Positions 8,040 to 16,966 of a DNA stretch of 39,020 nucleotides are shown here, piece after piece. Source of the stretch: Arthrobacter sp. E3 (lineage in GTDB: Bacteria; Actinomycetota; Actinomycetes; Actinomycetales; Micrococcaceae); the NCBI RefSeq assembly GCF_017353415.1, contig NZ_JAFMPX010000032.1:1-39020 (forward strand), given 5' to 3'. The translations under genes were made by a program, and so were the position numbers. The first letter of the stretch is position 1; the number at the start of each line of letters is the position of its first letter. A model generated the notes under the pieces. That model was not told the DNA's origin, searched no databases, and saw only the letters and a list, made by a program, of their open reading frames with translations.

Positions 8040-9757
8040 GAACCCCCACCCCCTTCCAGCGCATCCTCACGGTCACCTTCGCGGGGCGGTTCGGTGGGGT
8101 GGTGCTGTGGGAACAGGCCAGCCGGGGCGCCGTTGCCGTCCCAGTTGAGCAGGTTCACCCGACCGCGCAGCGTGTCAGCCCCCGCTACTGAGTCGGACGT
8201 TTGCCGGTCGCGCAGAGCGTTGAACGTTTCCACGGCAACCGGAGTGGGGCGTCCGCTGGCTTCCCCGAATGGGGAGTCACCCATGGCACCCATGCCGGGT
8301 CCGCCGTCGAAGTCCAGGGAACAACCCATTTCCTCGAGGTCATGCGCCTGCTCGGCGTGCGCCTTGGGAATCACATAGCGTTCCTCGTACTTGGCGATCG
8401 CCATGAGCCGGTACATCTCATACATGGTTTCCCCATCCATGCCCACCGAGGCGGGAATGGATTCGTCGGGATCATTGCCCAGCGAGATGCCGCGCATGTA
8501 GGCACGCATGGCTGCCAACTTGCGCAGCACCTCCGTGACCAGCTCGGTGTCCCCAGCGGTAAAGAGCTCCGCGAGGTACTCAACCGGGATGCGGAGGGCG
8601 TCGATGGCGCCGAACAGCACATCCGAATCCTCCGCGTCGTGGCCCTGCTCACGGAGCAGGTCAACGACGGGCGACAGCGGCGGGATGTACCAAACCATGG
8701 GCATGGTGCGGTATTCCGGGTGCAGCGGCAGGGCCAGCTTGTACACCTTTGTCAGCGCATACACGGGCGACTTTTGGGCTGCATCGATCCAGTCTTCTTG
8801 GATGCCCTGCTCGCGGGCGGCCTTGATGACGGCAGGATCGTTGGGGTCCAGCAGCACATCCATCTGTGCCTGGTACAGGTGTTGCGGATCAGTGACGGAG
8901 GCAGCGGCGGTGACGGCATCGGCGTCGTACAGGAAAAGCCCCAAGTACCGCAGGCGGCCCACACAGGTTTCCGAGCAGACGGTGGGCAGGCCCACCTCGA
9001 TGCGCGGGTAGCAGAACGTGCACTTCTCGGCCTTGCCGGTCTTGTGGTTGAAGTAGATTTTCTTGTACGGGCAGCCGGTCATGCACTGGCGCCAGCCGCG
9101 GCACTGGTCCTGGTCAACCAGGACAATGCCGTCCTCCACGCGCTTGTAAATGGCGCCGGAAGGGCATGAGGCCATGCACGAGGGGTTCAGGCAGTGCTCG
9201 CAAATGCGTGGCAGGTAGAACATGAACGTCTGCTCGAACTCAAACTTGATCTTGTCCTCGGACTCGCGGCGCACCTTCTCCACGATCGGGTCCAAGTGGC
9301 CCATTTCCTCGGTGCCGCCCAGGTCGTCGTCCCAGTTGGCGCTCCACGTGATCTTCGTGTCCTTGCCGGTGATGAGGGACTTGGGCCGGGCCACCGGGAA
9401 GTCATCGCCCAGGGGGGCGTCAACGAGGGTCTTGTAGTCGTAGGTCCAGGGCTCGTAGTAGTCCTTGAGCTCGGGCTGGATGGGGTTGGCGAAGAGGCCG
9501 AACAGCTTCTTCACACGCCCGCCGGCCTTCAGCTTGAGGCGGCCGCGCTTGTTCAGCTCCCAGCCACCCTTCCACTTTTCCTGATCCTCGTAGCGGCGCG
9601 GGTAGCCCTGTCCGGGGCGGGTCTCCACGTTGTTGAACCAGACGTATTCCACGCCTGCTCGGTTGGTCCATGCCTGCTTGCACGTGACAGAGCACGTGTG
9701 GCAGCCAATGCACTTGTCCAAGTTCATGACCATGCCCATTTGAGCCATAACACGCAT
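8036..9757 (-). CDS. narH: Respiratory nitrate reductase beta subunit (Fe-S)
   Basis: Electron-transfer subunit on the inner face of the membrane that carries electrons from NarI to NarG through one 3Fe-4S and three 4Fe-4S clusters. The 573-residue product has the expected cysteine groups: CIGCHTCSVTCK near the N-terminus, CEHCLNPSCMASCP, the NarH-specific CRGWRQCMTGCP in which Trp replaces a cysteine at the 3Fe-4S site, and CTFCYPRIEVGLPTVCSETC. The ATG at 9757 overlaps the narG stop by one base (TAATG), and the end overlaps narJ. Its C-terminal end (about residues 520-573) is rich in Gly, Pro and acidic residues and looks variable. Confidence 0.97.
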   Translation of the reverse strand: MRVMAQMGMVMNLDKCIGCHTCSVTCKQAWTNRAGVEYVWFNNVETRPGQGYPRRYEDQEKWKGGWELNKRGRLKLKAGGRVKKLFGLFANPIQPELKDYYEPWTYDYKTLVDAPLGDDFPVARPKSLITGKDTKITWSANWDDDLGGTEEMGHLDPIVEKVRRESEDKIKFEFEQTFMFYLPRICEHCLNPSCMASCPSGAIYKRVEDGIVLVDQDQCRGWRQCMTGCPYKKIYFNHKTGKAEKCTFCYPRIEVGLPTVCSETCVGRLRYLGLFLYDADAVTAAASVTDPQHLYQAQMDVLLDPNDPAVIKAAREQGIQEDWIDAAQKSPVYALTKVYKLALPLHPEYRTMPMVWYIPPLSPVVDLLREQGHDAEDSDVLFGAIDALRIPVEYLAELFTAGDTELVTEVLRKLAAMRAYMRGISLGNDPDESIPASVGMDGETMYEMYRLMAIAKYEERYVIPKAHAEQAHDLEEMGCSLDFDGGPGMGAMGDSPFGEASGRPTPVAVETFNALRDRQTSDSVAGADTLRGRVNLLNWDGNGAPAGLFPQHHPTEPPREGDREDALEGGGGS

Positions 9758-12700
9758 TAGTACTGCACCTCCTGGGAACGGCGACGAATAGTGGAAACGT
9801 TGTCTCGCTGGTTGCCTGTTGGGCCGAGGTAGTTGAACGCGTAGGTCAGCTGACCGTAGGCGCCAATCAGGTGGGATGGCTTAACCAACAGGCGCGTCAG
9901 GGAGTTGTGGATACCGCCGCGGCGGCCGGTGGCCTCCGATTTGGGCACATCAATGGTGCGCTCCTGCGCGTGGTAGACGTACACCACACCTTCTGGCATG
10001 CGGTGGCTGACCACGGCGCGGGCAACGAACACGCCGTTCATGTTCACTGCCTCCACCCAGTCGTTGTCCATGACCTTGATGGACTTGGCATCCTGCGGAC
10101 TCATCCACACCGTGGGACCGCCACGGGAGAGTGAGAGCATGAGCAGGTTGTCCTGGTACTCGGAGTGGATGGACCACTTGGAGTGCGGGGTCAGGTAGCG
10201 AACCACCACCTCCTTCTCCCCGTTGGGGCCGAACTTCGGCTCCCCAAACAAACGCTGCATGTCCAACGGCGGTCGGTAGATCGGCAGCGCCTCGCCAATG
10301 TCGATGATCCAGTCGTGGTCCAGGAAGAAGTGCATGCGACCGGTCAGCGTGTGGAAGGGCTTGAGCCGCTCAATGTTCTGCGTGAACGGTGAGTAGCGCC
10401 GCCCGCCCGTTTCAGAACCCGACCATTCCGGGGACGTGATGACAGGAACCGGACCGGCCTGCGTCATGGCGAAGGAAATAATCTTTTCCTCGGACCCTTC
10501 GGCAAGGTCCGCCAGCTTCACGCCTGTGCGCTTCTCCAATTCCTTGAAGCCGCTGACGGCCAGCTGGCCGTTGCAGGTGCCGGAGAACGTCAGGATGGCT
10601 TCGGCCATTTTCGCATCCGTGTCGATGGCCGGGCGTCCATGGGCAAAGCCGCCCATCATGACGCCGTTCGCCTTGGACAGGTGGTCCAGCGCCTTGTCCA
10701 GCTTGTAGTTGACGTCCTTGACGGTGAAGCCGAGCTTGTCTGCCAAGGGTCCGACGGCGGCCAGCTTGTGGGCGATGGCCGTGTAGTCGCGCTCCACCAC
10801 GGTGAAGTTGGGCATGTTATGCCCTGGCACGCCTTCGATGCCGTCTTCACGCCAGTCGCGGACCACGCCTCCGGGCTGTGCGATCTGGCCCACGGTGTCG
10901 TGGATCATCGGCACGGTCACCAGGTCCTTGCGCGTGCCCAGGTGCTTGACGGACTGACGGGAGAGTTCCTCAGCCAACAGGTGGAACATCTCAAAGTCGG
11001 TCTTGGTTTCCCACGGCGGGTCGATGGCCGGGGTGAACGCGTGCACAAACGGGTGCATGTCAGTGGAGGAGAGGTCGTGCTTCTCATACCAGGTCGCCGC
11101 GGGGAACACGACGTCGGACAGCAAGGTGGTGCTGGTCATGCGGAAGTCCGCCGACATCAAGAAGTCCAGCTTTCCTTCCGGACCCTTTTCATGCCACTTG
11201 ACGGTTTTCGGTTTCAGCGACGCTTCGCTGTCCTGGCCCATCACGTTGTTATGGGTGCCGAGCAGGTTGCGCAGGAAGTACTCGTTGCCCTTCGCGGAGG
11301 AACCAAACAGGTTCGAGCGCCACAGGACGAGGGTGCGCGGCCAGTTTTCGGGGGCGTCGATGTCCTCGATGGCTAGATCCAGGGAGCGGTTCTTCAAGGA
11401 CTGTGCCACCCACGTCTTTTCATCCGGTGCCTCACCGGCGGCAACGGCTGCCTGTGCCTGGTCGGCGATGTCCAGCGGGTTTTTGTCGAAGTAGGGATAG
11501 AACGGCATCCAGCCAAGGCGGGCAGACTGTGCCAGGGCGTCGGCTGTGTGCATGCCGTCAAGGCTGCCCGTGGACAGGGGGGATTTCAGCGCATCCGCCG
11601 AGTACCCGTCCTGGCGCCACTGGTCGGTGTGCATGTACCAGTAGCCGGTGCCAATCATGGTCCGCGGCGGGCGTGACCAGTCCAGTGCGTTGGCCAGCGA
11701 CACCCAACCGGTGAGCGGGCGAGTCTTTTCCTGACCCACATAGTGGGCCCAGCCGCCGCCATTGCGGCCCATGCAGCCTGTCAGCATGACGAGGGACAAA
11801 ATGGCACGGTAGGTGGTGTCGCCGTGGAACCACTGGCAGATGCCGGCACCCATGATGATCATGGAACGGCCCTTGGACTGCTCGGCATTGCGGGCAAACT
11901 CGCGGGCTACACGGATGCAGGCTTGGGCGGGTACGGAGGTGATCTCCTCCTGCCACGCCGGAGTGTAGGGGGTGCTGGTGTCGTTGTAGTCCTTGGCCCA
12001 GTCGCCGGGGAGGCCGGGGCGGCCCACACCGTACTGGGCCAGCATGAGGTCGTAAACGGTGGTGACCACGTGGCCACCCACCACTGTGATGGGCACGCCA
12101 CGACGCAAAATGGAACCGGCGCCGGTGGGGTCCTCAAAGCACGGCAGCAGGATTTCCGCAGACTCGGTGGAGACTTCGTCCAAGCTCAAGGCCGGTTCGA
12201 TGCCCGTCAGGTCAAGGTTCCACTTGCCCTCGCCGGTCTTGGAATAGCGGTGCCCCAGGGTTCCGTTGGGGATGATGGCCGCCCCGGAGACCTTGTCGAA
12301 GAGCATCGTCTTGAACGCGGCGTCCTCTTCGAGTTCATTACCGGGGACGAACGCTGCGGTGAGGAATTTACCGGCGTTGTAGGTCCCGTCGTCGTTCTTC
12401 TCCAGGCGCACCAGGAACGGAAGGTCGGTGAACTGACGCACGTAGCCCTGGAAGAAGGGAACCTGCCGGTCCACGAAGAATTCCTTCAGTGTCACGTGCC
12501 CCATGCCCATGGCCAGGGCAGCGTCGGTGCCGGCCTGGGCGGGGAGCCATTCGTCGGCGAACTTCGTGTTGTCCGCGTAGTCGGGGCTGATGGCGATGAC
12601 CTTTGTGCCGCGGTAGCGGACCTCGGTCATCCAGTGCGCGTCGGGGGTGCGGGTGACGGGAACGTTGGAGCCCCACATCATCAGGTAGGTGGCATCCCAC

Positions 12701-13470
12701 CAGTCGCCGGATTCGGGCACATCCGTCTGGTCTCCAAAGACCTGCGGGCTGGCCACGGGAAGGTCGGCGTACCAGTCATAGAAGGACGTCATGACGCCAC
12801 CGATGAGCTGCACGAAGCGGGTGCCGATGGTGTGGCTGACCATGGACATGGCGGGGATGGGGGAGAAGCCCGAGACCCGGTCGGGGCCGTAGTTCTTGAT
12901 CGTGTTCACGTGTGCGGCAGCGGCAATTTCCAGCGCCTCGGCCCACGATGTGCGAACCAAGCCGCCCTTGCCACGGGCATTCTGGTAGCGGCGGCGCTTG
13001 TCCGGATCGCCGGCAACCTCGGCAAAGGCCAGCACCGGATCCTTCAGGCGTGACTTGGCCTCACGGTACATGTCCACGAGCACGCCGCGGGCATACGGGA
13101 AACGGACCCTTGTAGGGGAGTACGTGTACCAGGAAAATGCAGCGCCGCGGGGGCAACCGCGGGGTTCGTACTCGGGGCTGTCAGGGCCCACCGAGGGGTA
13201 GTCGGTCTGCTGCGACTCCCACGTGATGATGCCGTCCTTGACATACACCTTCCATGAACATGAACCGGTGCAGTTCACGCCGTGCGTGGATCGCACCACC
13301 TTGTCATGACTCCACCGGTCGCGATAGAAAATATCACCCGCCCGGCCACCCTCGCGAAAAACTGCACGCGAGTCAGCGGTCTCGTCCCATTTCGTAAAGA
13401 AACGGCCAAGCTTCAACATTGCATCCGACGCAGGCCCATCGACCCCGGCGACAAAAGGTTCAGCACTCAT
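9757..13470 (-). CDS. narG: Respiratory nitrate reductase alpha subunit (Mo-bisMGD)
   Basis: Catalytic subunit that reduces nitrate to nitrite at a molybdenum bis-MGD cofactor, facing the cytoplasm and bound to NarHI. The 1237 residues match the family length. The Fe-S ligand set is His63, Cys67, Cys71 (THGVNCTGSC) and Cys106 (EPRGCPRG), the NarG-type HxxxCxxxCxnC. The Mo ligand aspartate is expected at Asp232 (SFYDWYADLP), by analogy with E. coli Asp222. There is no Tat signal, consistent with a cytoplasmic enzyme. It is the first gene of the operon. A hairpin lies directly before the ATG at 13475-13490, with only a weak G-rich ribosome-binding site. No narXL-type or ArnR-like regulator gene is nearby. 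Confidence 0.97.
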   Translation of the reverse strand: MSAEPFVAGVDGPASDAMLKLGRFFTKWDETADSRAVFREGGRAGDIFYRDRWSHDKVVRSTHGVNCTGSCSWKVYVKDGIITWESQQTDYPSVGPDSPEYEPRGCPRGAAFSWYTYSPTRVRFPYARGVLVDMYREAKSRLKDPVLAFAEVAGDPDKRRRYQNARGKGGLVRTSWAEALEIAAAAHVNTIKNYGPDRVSGFSPIPAMSMVSHTIGTRFVQLIGGVMTSFYDWYADLPVASPQVFGDQTDVPESGDWWDATYLMMWGSNVPVTRTPDAHWMTEVRYRGTKVIAISPDYADNTKFADEWLPAQAGTDAALAMGMGHVTLKEFFVDRQVPFFQGYVRQFTDLPFLVRLEKNDDGTYNAGKFLTAAFVPGNELEEDAAFKTMLFDKVSGAAIIPNGTLGHRYSKTGEGKWNLDLTGIEPALSLDEVSTESAEILLPCFEDPTGAGSILRRGVPITVVGGHVVTTVYDLMLAQYGVGRPGLPGDWAKDYNDTSTPYTPAWQEEITSVPAQACIRVAREFARNAEQSKGRSMIIMGAGICQWFHGDTTYRAILSLVMLTGCMGRNGGGWAHYVGQEKTRPLTGWVSLANALDWSRPPRTMIGTGYWYMHTDQWRQDGYSADALKSPLSTGSLDGMHTADALAQSARLGWMPFYPYFDKNPLDIADQAQAAVAAGEAPDEKTWVAQSLKNRSLDLAIEDIDAPENWPRTLVLWRSNLFGSSAKGNEYFLRNLLGTHNNVMGQDSEASLKPKTVKWHEKGPEGKLDFLMSADFRMTSTTLLSDVVFPAATWYEKHDLSSTDMHPFVHAFTPAIDPPWETKTDFEMFHLLAEELSRQSVKHLGTRKDLVTVPMIHDTVGQIAQPGGVVRDWREDGIEGVPGHNMPNFTVVERDYTAIAHKLAAVGPLADKLGFTVKDVNYKLDKALDHLSKANGVMMGGFAHGRPAIDTDAKMAEAILTFSGTCNGQLAVSGFKELEKRTGVKLADLAEGSEEKIISFAMTQAGPVPVITSPEWSGSETGGRRYSPFTQNIERLKPFHTLTGRMHFFLDHDWIIDIGEALPIYRPPLDMQRLFGEPKFGPNGEKEVVVRYLTPHSKWSIHSEYQDNLLMLSLSRGGPTVWMSPQDAKSIKVMDNDWVEAVNMNGVFVARAVVSHRMPEGVVYVYHAQERTIDVPKSEATGRRGGIHNSLTRLLVKPSHLIGAYGQLTYAFNYLGPTGNQRDNVSTIRRRSQEVQY

Positions 13471-13712
13471 GCCACCACCCTATGGGGTGGGTGATACCAA
13501 TTCTAGGGACGCTGTATTAGTCAACAGTTACCTGCTGTATTTCTTCTCTATTACTTGCCTAGATTATGCGACTTTTTAGTTTGGGGGCTGAAAAGCCACT
13601 CGAATATTACTTTTAGTCAGGCTTTTTTTACGAGGCCGTTGTGTGGCCTGACCACTTCTGCTATGCATCACAAACGTGCGCGAGATTGCAAGGCTTATCC
13701 ACCTGCGGTGCC
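13471..13712. promoter_or_regulatory. nar operon upstream region, AT-rich
   Basis: This 242-base stretch separates trmB and narG, both on the minus strand, and must hold the nar promoter. Bases about 13535-13630 are clearly richer in A and T than the rest of the window. On the minus strand TTGACT is followed 19 bases later by TGGTAT, a possible promoter with a long spacer. An 8-base direct repeat GCTGTATT occurs at 13511 and 13534. I find no clear FNR or NarL box. The promoter assignment is tentative. Confidence 0.35.
13475..13490 (-). promoter_or_regulatory. Hairpin or operator directly before the narG start
   Basis: CCACCC (13475-13480) and GGGTGG (13485-13490) form a perfect 6-bp inverted repeat around TATG, five bases from the narG ATG. 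As RNA it would cover the ribosome-binding region. As DNA the C-run/ATA/G-run shape resembles CsoR-type metal-sensor operators. Both readings are inference from pattern alone. Confidence 0.4.
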
Positions 13713-14669
13713 CTAATTCCGGCGGAAGGACAAGTCGAAGATGACACGGCCGGCCTTGTGCGCCTTGTTCTCAAAACTGGTCAGAATGCGGCCGTCAAAA
13801 CGCGGGGCCCAGCCGCCCGCCGAATCCGGCTCATCGCTTTGTTCGCAATCCACACCGCTGCTCCGCGCCTCGGTGAGGGGGCTCGCCGAACCCGTGCGTT
13901 CGCCGTCGTGCACGTTGGTGAAATCTTCCGCAGCCGTGCCCACTTCGAGCATTTGCTCGGCGTAGGCGGACCAGTCAGTGGCCAAACGCCAGATGCCTCC
14001 GGGAGCCAGGACGCGGGCCACGAGCGGAGTAAAGCTGTCCTTCACCATGCGGCGCTTGTTGTGCTTGCTCTTGTGCCACGGATCAGGGAAGAACACCCAC
14101 ACTTCAGCGACGGAACCGGCCGGGAGCATGGTGCTCAACACTTCGGGGGCATTGGCCTGCACCACGCGCACATTCGTCAGCTCGTTGGCCACGATTTTCT
14201 GGATGGTCTGGGCCAGGCCGGGAGTGTAAACCTCGACTGCGAGAAAATCCTTGTCCGGGTTCTCCTGCGCGGAATGAACCACGGCATCACCCAAGCCGGA
14301 TCCGATTTCCACGATCAGCGGTGCAGTGCGGCCAAATTCTGCTGCGGCGTCGAAAACGAATTCTGGATGCACGGACGTGTCCGAAATATGGCGGGGAACG
14401 TCCACCGCCAAGTATGCAGAGTGGTCGTCCCAAGCCTTCTGCCGGCGTCCCTGCAACCGGGTGCCGCGACGCACAAATGACACAGGCTGCGTACGGTACG
14501 TCCCTTCGGCGGCCTGGCTGCCGGGAGTGACAGGCCGCGGCGTTCCGTCCTGGGTGCGCGGAGCCTTTTGCGCAGCTCCGGACTCGGCGTCCTGCTCGGA
14601 GGTCGGCGCTGGCTGCTCGTTGGCTGCAGTTGCGGGGGATTCGGGGCCGGAAGCTTGGATTTCACTCAT
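13713..14669 (-). CDS. trmB: tRNA (guanine-N7-)-methyltransferase TrmB
   Basis: SAM-dependent enzyme that makes m7G46 in tRNA variable loops. The core shows the SAM-binding IVEIGSGLGDAVVHSA, the acidic loop FLAVEVY, the family signature VFFPDPWHKSKHNKRRMV and a C-terminal region ending VIFDLSFRRN. The 318-residue length is above the usual 210-260, because of a roughly 75-residue N-terminal extension rich in Ala, Pro, Glu and Thr that looks disordered. Such extensions occur in actinobacterial homologues. An internal start is possible, but none has a clearly better ribosome site. It stands alone between the nar operon and a repeat-rich gap. Confidence 0.94.
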   Translation of the reverse strand: MSEIQASGPESPATAANEQPAPTSEQDAESGAAQKAPRTQDGTPRPVTPGSQAAEGTYRTQPVSFVRRGTRLQGRRQKAWDDHSAYLAVDVPRHISDTSVHPEFVFDAAAEFGRTAPLIVEIGSGLGDAVVHSAQENPDKDFLAVEVYTPGLAQTIQKIVANELTNVRVVQANAPEVLSTMLPAGSVAEVWVFFPDPWHKSKHNKRRMVKDSFTPLVARVLAPGGIWRLATDWSAYAEQMLEVGTAAEDFTNVHDGERTGSASPLTEARSSGVDCEQSDEPDSAGGWAPRFDGRILTSFENKAHKAGRVIFDLSFRRN

Positions 14670-15164
14670 CCCTTTAAGGGTACCGGGGATTTCCGGGCAG
14701 CCCGGGTGCCGAAGTTCAGGCTCCGGCCCGTTCGTGCTGCAGTTGATGCGGGTTGGCCGGCAGCAAGTTCGTTCATACTGCGGCTGATGCGGGTGTCGGG
14801 GCGTGTCACCCGCATCAGCTGCACTATGAACTGAGGGGGCTGTCGTCTACCCACATCAGCTGCAATATCAATCAGCGACAGAGGGTGCCGGACTGCCTAC
14901 TGCGGATCCGCCACGAGTTGCTGATGGCGGCCGCAAGGTGAGATGCGGCACTAAGGTGAGTGTCCGGCGTCGTGCCGCTGCTAGTATGGAAATACTTAAT
15001 GTGCGTATCGCGCATTCTGCGTCGATGAACGCATGCATCTTGTCCCGCAACGAATCTGCTTCAAAGCATCTCGCGGTTGACTCGCTCTGGCATTGAATCG
15101 GCGAACCCGCGGTCAAAACTGCTCGCGGGACGTTGAACCGCCTTACGAAAGATTCTCTCTTTAC
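14670..15164. other. Non-coding gap with repeats and helicase leader
   Basis: I see no convincing gene in these 495 bases between trmB and the DEAD-box gene, which diverge. The first half holds a nested palindromic repeat cluster (14730-14873, listed separately). A TAGTAT -10-like hexamer at 14982-14987 could drive the helicase, giving a leader of about 170 bases. Within that leader CCCGCG and CGCGGG around 15106-15130 can pair. Long leaders are common for cold-responsive DEAD-box genes; that link is inference. Confidence 0.5.
14730..14873. repeat. Nested inverted repeat cluster (four about 25-bp units)
   Basis: Four related units share a core like CTGATGCGGGT: 14730-14754 and 14771-14795 on the plus strand, 14807-14831 and 14849-14873 in reverse. 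The inner pair matches at 23 of 25 positions around an 11-base loop (14796-14806). The outer pair matches less well. The symmetry would allow two nested stems or a cruciform. It may be a REP/BIME-like element or a bidirectional terminator; there is no T-run. Confidence 0.75.
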
Positions 15165-16931
15165 ATGACAACTTTTGCTGCCCTTGGTGCGCCCAAGGAA
15201 ATCGTTGCTTCACTCGCCGCTCAGGGCATTGAGGAAGCATTCCCCATTCAGGTCAAGACCTTGCCGGACACGCTGGCAGGCCGTGACGTGTTGGGCCGTG
15301 GCCGCACAGGATCAGGCAAGACCATTGCCTTTGCCATCCCGCTCGTGGCCCGCTTGGCCGAGCGCGAAGCTCCCTACTTCCGCAAGCCCGGCCGCCCCAT
15401 GGGCCTGGTGCTGGCGCCGACGCGCGAGCTTGCAACCCAGCTGAACAACACCATTGAGCCGCTCGCCAAGGCCATGGGCTTGAACACCACAGTCATTTAC
15501 GGCGGCGTTTCACAGGCCCGCCAGGAGAAGGCTCTGCGCGCAGGCGTTGACATTGTCATCGCCTGCCCCGGCCGCCTTGAAGACCTCATGAAGCAGCGCA
15601 TCGTGTCGCTGGAAAGCGTTGAGATCACTGTCCTGGACGAGGCCGACCACATGGCCGACCTCGGCTTCCTGCCCGTCGTCAAGCGCCTGCTCGACACCAC
15701 CCCCACCCAAGGGCAGCGCATGCTGTTCTCCGCCACCTTGGACAACGGCGTGGACAAGATTGTCCAGCGCTACCTGTCCAACCAGCTCACCCACTCGGTG
15801 GACGAGGCCAAGGCTGCGGTGTCCACCATGGAACACCACGTCTTAGTGGTCAACGACCAAACCGTGAAGAAGCAGGTCATCGTTGAGCTGGCCTCGGGTG
15901 AAGGCCGTCGCATCCTGTTCATGCGCACCAAGCACCACGCCCGCAAGCTGGCCAAAACCCTGACCGACGCCGGCATCCCCGCCGTCGATCTCCACGGAAA
16001 CTTGTCGCAGAACGCCCGTGACAGGAACTTGGCCGAGTTCTCCACCGGTGGCGTCCGCGTCCTGGTTGCCACCGACGTTGCCGCCCGCGGCGTGCACGTT
16101 GATGACATCGAACTGGTCATCCATGTCGACCCGCCCACAGAGCACAAGGCATACCTGCACCGTTCCGGCCGTACGGCCCGTGCAGGGTCCGACGGCGTCG
16201 TTGTCACCTTGACGCTGCCCGAACAGCAGAGCGACGTCAAGAAGCTCATGCGTGCCGCCGGCGTGGACGTGAACTTTGAGCGCGTCACCGCCAATTCACC
16301 GGTCATTGCCACGTTGGTGGGCGATGTTGCTGACAAGATTGACCCCCGCACCCGCGCAGCATTGCTCGCAGCAAAGCAGCCGACCCAGGGTGGCGGCTCC
16401 TCAACTGGTGCCAATGCCCAGCGCAAGCGTGCAGTCCGTTCCGGTGCAGCCCCCACCGCCGGTGGCCGTGGCGGCCGCGGTGGACGCGGGCGCGTCTCCG
16501 CTGATGCACCCGAGCGTGGCGAGCGTTCAGCTTCGGCAGCACACGGCAACCGCTCGGAGCGCCGCGACGGCCAGGTTTCGCGCCCGGCAGGCTCCGGCCG
16601 CCCGGCACGTGCAGGTGAAGGACGCCCGGCAGGTGCTGGCCGTCCCGCAGGCTCGGGCCGTCCCGCAGGCTCGGGCCGTCCCGCAGGCTCGGGCCGCCCG
16701 GCACGCGACGGCGACGTGGCCCGGGGCAAGCGCGCCCCGCACGTCGGCGGCTCACGTGAAGGCGCCCGGGAAGGGGCCCGCAGCGGTGCCAACGTCGCTT
16801 GGTCCTCCAACACGGGCGGTACTTCCGGCGGCAGCTACAACGCCAACGGTGGCGGCTCGGCCCGCCCGGCCCGCTCCAGCGGACCCCGCCGTGCCACAGC
16901 ACCTGCTTCAAACCAGCGTCGCGGCCGCTAA
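15165..16931 (+). CDS. DEAD-box ATP-dependent RNA helicase
   Basis: RNA helicase expected to remodel RNA duplexes in ribosome assembly, mRNA decay or cold adaptation. Core residues 1-370 show the Q motif (FPIQ, Gln29), Walker A GRGRTGSGKT at 44-53, PTRELATQL, the DEAD box VLDEADHMADLGF, SAT (LFSATLD), VLVATDVAARGVHVDDI and HRSGRTARAGSDG. The last 190 residues are a low-complexity Arg/Gly/Pro/Ser/Ala tail, likely a basic RNA-binding region, with perfect GRPAGS repeats. The ATG at 15165 begins at the normal family position; an upstream in-frame start at 15093 lacks support. It is RhlE/CsdA-like but cannot be assigned to one. A strong terminator follows at 16967-17026. Confidence 0.95.
   Translation: MTTFAALGAPKEIVASLAAQGIEEAFPIQVKTLPDTLAGRDVLGRGRTGSGKTIAFAIPLVARLAEREAPYFRKPGRPMGLVLAPTRELATQLNNTIEPLAKAMGLNTTVIYGGVSQARQEKALRAGVDIVIACPGRLEDLMKQRIVSLESVEITVLDEADHMADLGFLPVVKRLLDTTPTQGQRMLFSATLDNGVDKIVQRYLSNQLTHSVDEAKAAVSTMEHHVLVVNDQTVKKQVIVELASGEGRRILFMRTKHHARKLAKTLTDAGIPAVDLHGNLSQNARDRNLAEFSTGGVRVLVATDVAARGVHVDDIELVIHVDPPTEHKAYLHRSGRTARAGSDGVVVTLTLPEQQSDVKKLMRAAGVDVNFERVTANSPVIATLVGDVADKIDPRTRAALLAAKQPTQGGGSSTGANAQRKRAVRSGAAPTAGGRGGRGGRGRVSADAPERGERSASAAHGNRSERRDGQVSRPAGSGRPARAGEGRPAGAGRPAGSGRPAGSGRPAGSGRPARDGDVARGKRAPHVGGSREGAREGARSGANVAWSSNTGGTSGGSYNANGGGSARPARSSGPRRATAPASNQRRGR
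16638..16691 (+). repeat. Three perfect 18-bp tandem repeats in the helicase tail
   Basis: The 18-base unit starting GGCCGTCCCGCAGG occurs at 16638, 16656 and 16674, encoding GRPAGS three times. Imperfect copies flank it. Perfect DNA identity, not just peptide identity, points to recent slippage or unequal crossing-over. The copy number probably varies between strains. Confidence 0.85.
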
Positions 16932-16966
16932 AGCGCACCGCGGCCGCTAAATAGCGCCAAACAAAC

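Noticed and set aside
7227-9169. Long plus-strand open frames opposite narI, narJ and narH
   Set aside because: Shadows of high-GC coding sequence; no ribosome site or family features, and the minus-strand genes are certain.
11743-13053. Long open frame (436 codons) on the plus strand opposite narG
   Set aside because: It mirrors the codon pattern of narG, has low-complexity composition and no recognisable domain; narG is unmistakable on the other strand.
13590-13650. Terminator-like hairpin with T7 between narG and trmB
   Set aside because: The T-run is on the plus strand, where no gene ends; for trmB the orientation is wrong.
14868-15116. 82-codon minus-strand frame in the gap before the DEAD-box gene
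   Set aside because: No ribosome site, no similarity, and it overlaps the repeat cluster and the helicase leader.
15770-16813. 347-codon minus-strand frame opposite the DEAD-box gene
   Set aside because: Its Arg/Pro-rich sequence is the complement of the repetitive helicase tail.
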